Source: UBA6168 sp964573725
GTDB lineage: Bacteria; Bacteroidota; Bacteroidia; Chitinophagales; Saprospiraceae
Reading direction: 5' to 3'
Assembly: GCA_964573725.1 (NCBI GenBank)
Contig: CAZNLJ010000008.1
Span: 88,057-152,056, forward strand
DNA length: 64,000 bases
Part shown: positions 44,999-53,414 of the stretch, one piece after another
Layout of the letters: each line of letters opens with the position of its first letter
How positions within the stretch are numbered: the stretch's first letter is position 1
Program-made: the position numbers and the translations under genes
Notes under the pieces: generated by a model
Databases searched by the model: none
Told to the model about the DNA's origin: nothing
Seen by the model: the letters and a program-made list of their open reading frames with translations, nothing else

Positions 44999-46162
44999 AT
45001 GAAACAATTCATTGTGAGCATGCTGCTTGCCCTCCAATTGAGCGGCGGCCTCGACGCCCAATCGGGGATCCAGTTCGTGGAAACATCCTGGCAGGCATTG
45101 TTGGCGCAGGCGGAAAGAGAGCAAAAGCTCATTTTCATGGATGCCTACACCACCTGGTGCGGCCCTTGCAAGATGATGTCCAGGAATGTCTTCACCGATT
45201 CCGCGGTCGGGGATTATTTCAACCGTCACTTCATCAACACAAAGATGGACATGGAAAAGGGAGAGGGTATCGGCTTGTCCGACCGGCTCGGTGTCATGGC
45301 CTATCCCACCCTGCTGTTCGTGGATGCGCAAGGTGACGTCGTACATCGGGCGGTAGGCTACCACACGACGGACCTGTTGATACAGCTGGGAGAAGCCGCG
45401 CTGGATCCAGACCGCAACATCGGCAGCATCATGCGTCGGTACGAGCAGGGTGACCGCTCGCCGGCGCTGCTTCGGAGTCTCGCCCTGGCTAAATACGATG
45501 CCATGGACGGCAGCTATGTGACGGTGGCGGAGGAATATCTGGCGACACAGGAAGATTGGCGTGCGGAAGATATTCCGGCCTTCATCATGCGCATGGCGGA
45601 CGACCTGGATTCCGACATGGGCAGGTACCTGCTCCAAAACCTGTCCTTGTTCGAAACCGAATTCGGAACGGAAGCGGTCATGGGCAAGGTCAATGAGATG
45701 ATCGAACAATCCATCGCGCATGCCGAGACGGAGGATGACCTCCGGTCGGTGGAGCAGTTGTACAACATTCTTTTTCCCGGGGAGGCGGACCAAATGAAGG
45801 CCCGGCTGAAAATGGGATTCTACGCCCAACGGGAGGACTGGTCCGGTTTCGCCACGGCTACGTCCCGGTATTATGCCAGGTATCCGGCGGAGAGTTGGGA
45901 GGAACTGAATGAGCTGGCCTGGGTGTTCTATGAGGAGGTCCAAGACCGGGCGGCATTGGAGGAAGCGGTCGGGTGGGCCCGGCTTTCGGTCGGCATGGAA
46001 AGGAATTACTACAACCTGGATACCCTGGCTTCCTTGTATTTCAAGCTGGGCAGGAAGCGGGAGGCGAAGAAAACGGCCCGCGAGGCCATTGAAATCGCCA
46101 AGAAGGACGGAACGGACCATACCGCCACGTCCGAACTGTTGCAAAGGATCAAGAAGCTTTGA
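44999..46162 (+). CDS. Secreted thioredoxin-domain protein with helical repeat tail (tandem copy 2)
   Basis: Protein of 387 residues with a signal peptide (ending LDAQ), then a thioredoxin domain with WCGPCKMM (Cys54, Cys57) and MAYPTLLFVD, and a ~250-residue TPR-like helical tail (NYYNLDTLASLYFKLGRKRE). It shares order, length and many positions with the gene 47 bases upstream (for example DAYxxWCGPCK, VGDYFNxxFINxKxDMExGEG), which points to tandem duplication. No gene is seen in the 290 bases after it. Confidence 0.82.
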   Translation: MKQFIVSMLLALQLSGGLDAQSGIQFVETSWQALLAQAEREQKLIFMDAYTTWCGPCKMMSRNVFTDSAVGDYFNRHFINTKMDMEKGEGIGLSDRLGVMAYPTLLFVDAQGDVVHRAVGYHTTDLLIQLGEAALDPDRNIGSIMRRYEQGDRSPALLRSLALAKYDAMDGSYVTVAEEYLATQEDWRAEDIPAFIMRMADDLDSDMGRYLLQNLSLFETEFGTEAVMGKVNEMIEQSIAHAETEDDLRSVEQLYNILFPGEADQMKARLKMGFYAQREDWSGFATATSRYYARYPAESWEELNELAWVFYEEVQDRAALEEAVGWARLSVGMERNYYNLDTLASLYFKLGRKREAKKTAREAIEIAKKDGTDHTATSELLQRIKKL

Positions 46163-46456
46163 CGACGGTTGTGCTTGAACCGGCGGATGGTTTTCACCCG
46201 GTGGGCAGGGCAGGAAAGTTTCCCGGGCCACTGCGGCCATGCGACCGGTTTCCGGAGGAAAGGGAGGACAACGGTCAGGCTCGTTCCGCTTTGACTTGAA
46301 GTTCGGAAGATTTGTAATTGGCCCGGAATTCCGGGAATCGGGTCGATGTGGGAATTGACTTGAAGCGGTAACATCAGAATCCGGTGAGGTCGGTCTGCCG
46401 TCGGGACGGCTGGCAGGAGACAAGCCGTGTAAACCAGGGCGTAAAGCCTTGCAGCA

Positions 46457-47902
46457 ATGGGAAAAAGAAAAAAGAAACCGGTGGTCATTCCGGAAGTATT
46501 GATAACCGGGATGGCGGACAAAGGACGGGGCGTCGGCAGGACGGGCGAGAACCGTGTCGTATTTGTGGAACATGTGGCGCCGGGGGATATCGTCGATGTC
46601 CGTGTCGTGAAGAAGAAGCCGGAGTACCTGGACGGTTATGCCGTTCATTATCATCGGCTTTCGGAGGATCGGGTAAGCCCATTTTGCGAGCATTTCCACT
46701 TGTGCGGGGGGTGTCGTTGGCAGCACCTGGATTATGCGGCACAGGCAAGCCACAAGGAAAAGGTTGTCCGCGATGCGGTCCGGCATATCGGCCGCGTGAC
46801 GGCGGAAACCTTCCTGCCGATCTTGCCGGCGGAGCGTACCACCTACTACCGGAACAAGCTGGAGTATGCCTTTTCCTGCAAGCGTTGGATAACCAAGGAA
46901 GAGATGGACGGGGGATTGTCCAACGAGGAGGACGTCCTGGGTTTCCACCGACCGGGGGCTTTCGACAAGATTCTCGACATCCGGCATTGTTGGCTGCAGG
47001 AATCACCTTCCAATGAACTGCGGTTGTTGGTCAAGCGGACCGCCATCGAGCAGGGGCTTCCGTTTTACGACCTGCGCACCAACGAGGGCTTGATGCGTCA
47101 TATCATGATCAGGCTGACGACCTTGGGGGAGCTCATGTTGATCGTCAGCTTTGCGCGGCCGGATCAGGACCTGATCCGGCGCTTCCTGGATACCCTGCTC
47201 GAGCGCATGCCCGGCCTGACGACGGTCCTGTACTGTATCAATCCCAAGGTGAACGATTATATCGGCGACCTGGACATGATTCGATACCACGGGAAGGGCT
47301 ACATTGAGGAGCAGCTGGGGCATGTGCGGTTCAAGATCGGGCCGAAGTCTTTTTTCCAGACCAATTCCTGGCAGGCGAGGCTCCTGTACGACAAGGTGGT
47401 GGAGTTCGCAGAATTACAGGGCACGGAGAACGTATACGACCTGTACACCGGAGTGGGAAGCATCGCGCTGTATGTGGCGCGGTACTGCCGGCAGGTAGTG
47501 GGCATCGAGGAGGTACCGGAAGCGATTGCGGATGCGGAGGAGAACGCCCGGATGAACGGTACGACCAACTGCGTGTTTTATGCGGGGGATGTCAAGCATT
47601 TGCTGACGCGTGCCTTTGCGGAGCGGCATGGCCGTCCGGACCTGGTCATAACCGATCCCCCGCGGGCAGGCATGCATACGGAGGTGGTTAAGATGTTCCT
47701 ACAGCTCGAGGCTCCCCGGATCGTTTATGTCAGTTGCAATCCGGCCACCCAAGCGCGGGATTTCCGGTTGCTCAGCGAGAAATACGATTTGACGCGCATC
47801 CAGCCGGTGGACATGTTCCCTCATACCCATCATGTGGAAACGGTGGCTTTGCTGACCCTGCGTTCCCCTGCGGTCGAAAGCGAAGGCAAGGCACTCAACT
47901 GA
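46457..47902 (+). CDS. rlmD: 23S rRNA (uracil-5-)-methyltransferase, RlmD type
   Basis: Protein of 481 residues. An N-terminal TRAM domain (~8-70) is followed by an iron-sulfur cluster motif C-x5-C-x2-C at Cys77, Cys83 and Cys86 with a fourth cysteine in RHCWLQ; then the SAM-binding segment VYDLYTGVGSIALYVARY, the LVITDPPRAGMH motif and the catalytic cysteine in VYVSCNPATQARDF. This is the RlmD/RlmCD family that makes m5U in 23S rRNA. Which uridine it methylates is not evident. Its stop overlaps the convergent gene by eight bases. Confidence 0.9.
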   Translation: MGKRKKKPVVIPEVLITGMADKGRGVGRTGENRVVFVEHVAPGDIVDVRVVKKKPEYLDGYAVHYHRLSEDRVSPFCEHFHLCGGCRWQHLDYAAQASHKEKVVRDAVRHIGRVTAETFLPILPAERTTYYRNKLEYAFSCKRWITKEEMDGGLSNEEDVLGFHRPGAFDKILDIRHCWLQESPSNELRLLVKRTAIEQGLPFYDLRTNEGLMRHIMIRLTTLGELMLIVSFARPDQDLIRRFLDTLLERMPGLTTVLYCINPKVNDYIGDLDMIRYHGKGYIEEQLGHVRFKIGPKSFFQTNSWQARLLYDKVVEFAELQGTENVYDLYTGVGSIALYVARYCRQVVGIEEVPEAIADAEENARMNGTTNCVFYAGDVKHLLTRAFAERHGRPDLVITDPPRAGMHTEVVKMFLQLEAPRIVYVSCNPATQARDFRLLSEKYDLTRIQPVDMFPHTHHVETVALLTLRSPAVESEGKALN

Positions 47903-48890
47903 AGAAAGAGACCGGCGGAATATCCGCCATGGTCCGCAGGCCGGGTTGTGCCCGCAAGACCTGTTCGACGGCATTGAGGGTGATGGCACAGGTGGCGACA
48001 TCCCCGTTCACGCCATTGTCAATCCGGGAGTGGATCCGGGGGGTCCCTTCGATGACCACCTCGTCATAGCTTTGGGGTTCCCCGACGCTAGCCTGGAAAA
48101 TGAGTTGGATGCGCAGCCGTCCGTCCACATACCCGTTCCCTTCCTGCCGGACGCCGGCGGCATAGCCGGCCGGGATGGACAAGACCTCCGTTTCGATGGG
48201 ATTGGCGGCGAGGACGGGCCGGATCACATCCTCCACCTTGTCGAGGGACCACCCCATGCGGTGGGCAATCAGTTGGACGCTCTCCGTGAGGCCGACGTGC
48301 CGGAGGGAGCCTGCCGCCTTCCTTTTCTCGAAATCCTCCGGCGAAAGGCCGGCGCCTATTTTCTGTTGGAAGGGGATTCTCCTGAATTTGGCGTTTTGGA
48401 ACCTGTTTACGCGGACCATGTCGACATCCTTGCAAACCGCAGTGAGGAACACCGGCAGGATATCCATGAGATAGCCGGGATTGACGCCCGTGCCCAGGAC
48501 GGCTACCTGGTGCTTTTTGGCGGCCGCGTCGATTCGTTGGGCCAACTGGGGGGCCGTCCGCCAGGGAAAGCAGAGTTCCTCGCATGTCGAGACCACCGGA
48601 ATGCCGCGAGCCACGATGGCTTCCAACTGGGGCGTGATGCGGACCATATCGGAAACGGTGGTCAGGATGGCCACATCGGGTGATACCCCATCCAGGGCGG
48701 CGGACAAATCGTTGCGGATGATGACCCCGTCGGCGCCTTTACCGCACAGGGAGCCCAGCGGGACGCCTTCCAGGGTGGGTAGGAGGTCTACGGCGGCCAC
48801 GGTGGACATGCCGTCCCGTTCCATGATGAACTGGGCGATCTTGATGCCGAGGGGGCCCAATCCGACTTGAAGAATCCGAATGTTTCTCAT
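47895..48890 (-). CDS. Dihydrodipicolinate reductase-like (DapB N-terminal fold) dehydrogenase
   Basis: Protein of 331 residues. The N-terminal Rossmann fold has ILQVGLGPLGIKIAQFI; later VLGTGVNPGYLMDILPVFLT and GWSLDKVEDVIRPVLA are marks of the long DapB-like family that includes 2,4-diaminopentanoate dehydrogenase. It is about 60 residues longer than true DapB and lacks the DapB lysine-pathway motif, so a lysine biosynthetic role is unlikely. Natural substrate unknown. It is close to serS (105 bases) but that gap holds no shared signal. Confidence 0.72.
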   Translation of the reverse strand: MRNIRILQVGLGPLGIKIAQFIMERDGMSTVAAVDLLPTLEGVPLGSLCGKGADGVIIRNDLSAALDGVSPDVAILTTVSDMVRITPQLEAIVARGIPVVSTCEELCFPWRTAPQLAQRIDAAAKKHQVAVLGTGVNPGYLMDILPVFLTAVCKDVDMVRVNRFQNAKFRRIPFQQKIGAGLSPEDFEKRKAAGSLRHVGLTESVQLIAHRMGWSLDKVEDVIRPVLAANPIETEVLSIPAGYAAGVRQEGNGYVDGRLRIQLIFQASVGEPQSYDEVVIEGTPRIHSRIDNGVNGDVATCAITLNAVEQVLRAQPGLRTMADIPPVSFFS

Positions 48891-48995
48891 CAGACAACAT
48901 GGTTAACGGTCCCGCCCGGCTGTCGGATGCTGTCGACGCGGGGGCAGGTGCCGGGAACCGGCGTATTGTAAGGTCGGTCGCCGGCCACCGGAGGT

Positions 48996-50279
48996 TCATC
49001 CCCGCAGCAGGTCGAATCCCGTGTAAGGCTGCAAAGCCGCCGGGATGCGGATGCCATCCGGGGTTTGGTTGTTTTCCAGCAATGCGGCGACGATGCGGGC
49101 CAGGGCCAGGGCACTGCCGTTGAGGGTATGGGCAAGTCTGGTTTGTTTTCCGGTTTCCCGGAATCGGACCTTGAGCCGATTGCTCTGGAAGGTTTCGAAG
49201 TTGGATACGGAGCTGACCTCCAGCCATCTTTCCTGTGCGGCGGACCAAACCTCGAAATCGAAGGTCAGGGCGGAATTGAAGCCCATGTCACCGCCGCAGA
49301 GCCGGAGGATGCGGAAGGGCAGCTCCAGTTTTACCAACAATCCGGACACATGCAGGAGCATTTCCTGGAGCCGGTCGTAGGAGGAGTCCGGGTGGGCAAT
49401 CTGGACGATTTCCACTTTATCGAACTGATGGACGCGGTTCAGGCCCCGGACATGGGCGCCGTAAGATCCCGCCTCCCTTCGGAAGCAAGGGGTGTAGGCG
49501 GCCATTTTCACCGGGAAGTCCGATTCCGAGAGGATGACGTCCCGGTACAGGTTGGTGACCGGCACTTCGGCGGTTGGGATGAGGTAGAGTTCGTCTTTTT
49601 CGACGTAATACATCTGGCCTTCCTTGTCGGGCAGCTGGCCGGTCGCCTTGGCGGAATCGCGGTTGACCATCAGGGGGGGGGACACTTCCCGGTAGCCGGC
49701 GGCGGCGGCTTCGTCGAGGAAGAAATTGATCAGGGCCCTTTCCAGTCGGGCACCCTGGCCCAGGTATACCGGGAAGCCGGCACCGGTGAGTTTGACGCCG
49801 AGGTCCAGGTCGAACAATTGGTACTTCCGAGCCAGTTCCCAATGCGGCAGGGCCTCCGGGCCGAGGGAAGGCAGGGGCTTGTCCCAGGCCTGGTACACCT
49901 CGTTGTCATCGGCGGAGCTGCCCTTGAGTACCGACTCATGCGGAATATTGGGTATGTTCAGCAGCAGGTTTTCAAGTTGGGCGTTGGTCGCCGCCAGGGC
50001 GGTTTCCAGTTCTCGGGTCTTTTCCTTGAGTATCCCGACCTGCTGTTTGCGGCTTTCCGCTTCTTCCCGCCGGCCGGCCTTGTACAGGCCGCCGATTTCG
50101 TCGGCGAAAGCCTTCGACTGGGCCAGCAGGCTATCCAGCTCCGATTGTGTTTTCCGGCGGGTTTCGTCCAGGGCGAGGACTTCGTCCACCACGCCCAGTT
50201 GTTCCGGCTTGAAGTTCCGGACCGCCAATCCGCGCAGGATGCGCGCCTTGTCCGTCCGAAAGAGGTTCAGTTCGAGCAT
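48996..50279 (-). CDS. serS: Seryl-tRNA synthetase
   Basis: Protein of 427 residues. The N-terminal ~110 residues are the two-helix coiled-coil arm that holds tRNA-Ser (ELETALAATNAQLENLLLNIPN). The class II core has the TAEVPVTNLY motif, motif 2 with FRREAGSYGAHVRGLNRVHQF, SSVSNFETFQSNRL and motif 3 HTLNGSALALARIVAALLEN. Full length. A box TATCTTTG on the minus strand lies ~135 bases before the ATG. Confidence 0.96.
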   Translation of the reverse strand: MLELNLFRTDKARILRGLAVRNFKPEQLGVVDEVLALDETRRKTQSELDSLLAQSKAFADEIGGLYKAGRREEAESRKQQVGILKEKTRELETALAATNAQLENLLLNIPNIPHESVLKGSSADDNEVYQAWDKPLPSLGPEALPHWELARKYQLFDLDLGVKLTGAGFPVYLGQGARLERALINFFLDEAAAAGYREVSPPLMVNRDSAKATGQLPDKEGQMYYVEKDELYLIPTAEVPVTNLYRDVILSESDFPVKMAAYTPCFRREAGSYGAHVRGLNRVHQFDKVEIVQIAHPDSSYDRLQEMLLHVSGLLVKLELPFRILRLCGGDMGFNSALTFDFEVWSAAQERWLEVSSVSNFETFQSNRLKVRFRETGKQTRLAHTLNGSALALARIVAALLENNQTPDGIRIPAALQPYTGFDLLRG

Positions 50280-50412
50280 ATGGCAATGTTGAGTGTTTCG
50301 CGACCTTTATGATAGCGCAGGGATTGCCTTTTTTGTTGCAAAACGCAGGTTGAATCTAATGGTCGGGTCCCATTCGATGCTGCTGCGTGACGGAGGCAAG
50401 CCCATCCGGTCG

Positions 50413-50420
50413 CAAAGATA
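50413..50420 (-). promoter_or_regulatory. Candidate -7 box of serS
   Basis: TATCTTTG on the minus strand; a leader of ~130 bases would precede the serS start. No T-box-like signature was seen. Confidence 0.4.
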
Positions 50421-50694
50421 CCTTCTGCCGGCATATTCCCCACCTTATCGGACCGCAAAGGGGGAAATGCGCGAACCGGATCCGGACAAGCAGGAATCCG
50501 AACCGCAGCGTACCCGTAACCATGCGGGCGAATATGCGGAAGTGCCGCGGCGGCAGGCCTGATCGTTGCGGATGCAGCAGCCGCCCCGGAATCCGGTCAA
50601 CCGGCGAACCGGGCACGGTACCGCACAATGGACCGCCGGCCAAAGGAAATGTAAGATAAAACAATCATAAAATAAATTTTTAATAAAGTTATAG

Positions 50695-50724
50695 TTTGAA
50701 AATTCAAACAAGTGTGTACTTTTG
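50695..50724 (+). promoter_or_regulatory. Promoter ahead of rho, with an inverted repeat over its -33 box
   Basis: TTTG (50695-50698), 18 bases, then TACTTTTG (50717-50724), in a short AT-rich island (50650-50730): the best promoter in the window. GTTTGAA-AA-TTCAAAC (50694-50709) is a perfect 7-bp inverted repeat that includes the -33 box and could bind a regulator. Confidence 0.75.
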
Positions 50725-51579
50725 CAATACCGATTCAACCCAGTTGTCTGGATTATTGTATTCCGACGAGCTTCAGATTTCCAATTCCGTTCGCACTTCC
50801 TTTAATAACAGCATCTTGTTAAGACGAGTTTGAGGCAGAAGGCGTGTCGGAGGCAATCTCAAATAGATCAGTTCATTGTTTTGCCCCGCCCCTTCCGGAG
50901 CGAATCTGAAAACCCTGGATTTTCACTTTTCCTCATAATAGCTGTTCGGCAAAATCGTACCGGATGTTCCCGAAAGGAAACAGCAGGTCGATGGCGGTGG
51001 ATGTACCGTTCTAAAGGGCTGGAAAGGCGGCCGCTATCAGGTAGTTCACATAAGATACTGCAAGGATATACCCTTCGATATCGTCGGCATTTGGTTTCCG
51101 TTGCGTCCCTGCATGGTGGGCGGTGTGTAAGGTATTCATGTGCATACCTGTGCATGTTCCACGTCCGTTTGTTCGAAGGTCGACAGCCGATATGGTGAGG
51201 GAAAAGACAGTGCTTTTCGACCGACAAACAAGATTTCCGGACATACCCAATGCTACCAATCAATCGGAAATAGGCACCCGGCATACGGGTTCGTCTTTCC
51301 ATCATATGCCCTGTGGCGGACAGGTTTCGTCAAGGTTTCCGTCCGGGCATCCCGCAAGGCAGGAGCCCGTCCTTCCGGTGCTTCGGTCGAGGCCCTGTTG
51401 TCGGGGTACGGTCTTCCGCAATCGGTCCATGCCGTCCTTCCCGACCGGCTCGCCGTGTCTCTTTCCACAAGAAAACCGGGGGTAGGGCGACCTTTCACGG
51501 ATGTGTGGCGACGGCACCTTTGCTTGGAAAGGCCGGATCATCCCAAGTGGCAATAAGTTTCATTTCACTATACCATATC
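50725..51579 (+). promoter_or_regulatory. Very long leader of rho (about 850 bases)
   Basis: No credible gene lies between the promoter and the rho ATG. An open frame of 122 codons at 50830 has no motif and an odd composition. Parts are less GC-rich than the genes. In other bacteria rho represses itself through early termination in its leader, and a long leader would suit that, but no specific structure is recognised here. A separate small RNA made from this promoter is another possibility. Confidence 0.45.
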
Positions 51580-53253
51580 ATGTACGACATTTTGCAATTG
51601 AACGACATGCTGGTTCCCGAGCTTCGGGAAATCGCGGAAAGGTTAGGCATACAGGGGTTCAAGCGCCTGGCGAAGCAGGACCTGATTTACAAGATATTGG
51701 ACCAGCAGGCCCTGGCGGGCAAGAAGCAGGGCCCTCCGGCCCAGGTTGCCCCTCCGGCCCCGGTTGCCCCTCCGGTCCGGGAAGAAGAGGTCCGTCCGGA
51801 AAAAGAGCGGCGGGAGCCACCGGTCCGGCGCCAATTCTCCGCGGATCGGAACGAGGACGGCCCCCCACCGCCCCGCGGCGGAGATCGCCGGGAAGGTGGG
51901 CCTCCGCAACGGGAACACCGGAGCCGCGGGTTCCGGCCCCAACCCCCTCCCCGAAACCCCAAGTTCCAACCCTATGACGTGGCGGAGTACGAGGAAGGCT
52001 TCGAGGAGGAATTGACCGTGCCGGTCCAGCCGGCTGCCGGTACCAAGGACATGCCCGACATCATCGTGGATGCCCCGATGGACGAGGCAGGACAGGCGGC
52101 AGCCCGGTCTTCCGAGAAATTCGATGTCGAACTGGACGGCATCATCGAAGGGGAAGGGGTCTTGGAAATGATGCCGGACGGCTACGGTTTCCTCCGGTCT
52201 GCGGATTACAATTACCTGACCTCACCCGACGATATCTACGTATCTCCTTCCCAAATCAAATTGTTCGGCCTCCGTACCGGGGATACCGTCAAAGGGGCCG
52301 TCCGTCCCCCCAAGGAAGGGGAGAAGTACTTCGCCCTGCTGCGGGTTTCCCGCATCAACGGCCTCGAACCAAAGGATATACGGGACCGGGTACCGTTCGA
52401 CTACCTGACGCCCTTGTTCCCGAATGAGAAATTCAGTCTCTGCGTTTCCCCGACCGGCCGGGATTTCAGCACCCGGGTCATCGACCTGTTCTCTCCCATC
52501 GGCAAAGGACAGCGCGGATTGATTGTCGCCCAGCCGAAGACCGGTAAGACCTTCTTGCTGAAGGATGTCGCCAACGCCATTTCCAAGAACCATCCGGATT
52601 GTTACATCATCGTGCTGTTGGTGGACGAAAGGCCGGAAGAGGTCACGGATTTCCGCCGTAGCGTCAATGCCGAAGTCGTGGCTTCCACGTTCGACGAACC
52701 GGCGGAAAACCACGTCCGGGTGGCCGGCATCGTGCTGGAAAAATCAAAACGCCTCGTGGAATGCGGCCATGACGTGGTCATCCTGCTCGACTCCATCACG
52801 CGTCTCGCCCGCGCCTACAATACGGTGGCTCCCGCAAGTGGAAAGGTACTCTCCGGTGGGGTGGAGGCCAACGCCCTGCATAAGCCGAAAAAGTTTTTCG
52901 GTGCCGCACGCAACATCGAAGGCGGGGGGTCGCTGACCATCCTCGCGACCGCCCTGATTGATACCGGTTCCAAGATGGACGGCGTGATTTTCGAGGAATT
53001 CAAAGGGACGGGCAACATGGAACTACAATTGGACCGTGGCCTCGCCAACCGACGGCTCTATCCCGCCGTAGACCTTACGAAATCCAGTACGCGGCGGGAT
53101 GACCTCCTGTTGGACAAGGATACCCTCCAGCGCATGTTCATCCTGCGGAACCACCTGGCGGACATGAAGCCGGAGGAAGCCATGGAATTCTTGCTCAAGC
53201 ATTTGCAAGGGACCAAAAGCAACGAGGAATTCCTCGCCTCCATGAACGGATGA
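51580..53253 (+). CDS. rho: Transcription termination factor Rho with disordered insertion
   Basis: Protein of 557 residues against ~420 for E. coli Rho. Residues 1-43 are the N-terminal Rho helix bundle (LREIAERLGIQGFKRLAKQDL). Residues ~45-185 are an insertion rich in Pro, Arg, Glu and Gly, including an imperfect triple repeat around PPAQVAPPAPVAPPV, that should be disordered. The cold-shock RNA-binding domain resumes at VLEMMPDGYGFLRS. The motor has Walker A QPKTGKT (319-324), VDERPEEVTDF, ILLDSITRLARAYNT and the R-loop LSGGVEANALHKPK. Disordered insertions in Rho are known in Bacteroides, where one drives phase separation. Confidence 0.96.
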   Translation: MYDILQLNDMLVPELREIAERLGIQGFKRLAKQDLIYKILDQQALAGKKQGPPAQVAPPAPVAPPVREEEVRPEKERREPPVRRQFSADRNEDGPPPPRGGDRREGGPPQREHRSRGFRPQPPPRNPKFQPYDVAEYEEGFEEELTVPVQPAAGTKDMPDIIVDAPMDEAGQAAARSSEKFDVELDGIIEGEGVLEMMPDGYGFLRSADYNYLTSPDDIYVSPSQIKLFGLRTGDTVKGAVRPPKEGEKYFALLRVSRINGLEPKDIRDRVPFDYLTPLFPNEKFSLCVSPTGRDFSTRVIDLFSPIGKGQRGLIVAQPKTGKTFLLKDVANAISKNHPDCYIIVLLVDERPEEVTDFRRSVNAEVVASTFDEPAENHVRVAGIVLEKSKRLVECGHDVVILLDSITRLARAYNTVAPASGKVLSGGVEANALHKPKKFFGAARNIEGGGSLTILATALIDTGSKMDGVIFEEFKGTGNMELQLDRGLANRRLYPAVDLTKSSTRRDDLLLDKDTLQRMFILRNHLADMKPEEAMEFLLKHLQGTKSNEEFLASMNG

Positions 53254-53414
53254 CGGTGGTCCGGTCCGGATATCCGGTCGTCCCGTGCGGTTTCGGACTC
53301 GATGGCCGCCCGTTGCGGACAAGATGCGGGCCGGGTTGGTAATCCGCCCAACCGGACCTTCCTCCTCCGCCGGCTGGCTTCAAACCCATCCCAATCGCCT
53401 CTTATTCGGTTGTC

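Noticed and set aside
50830..51198. 122-codon open frame in the rho leader as a gene
   Set aside because: No start signal, odd residue composition and no motif; the leader explanation is simpler.
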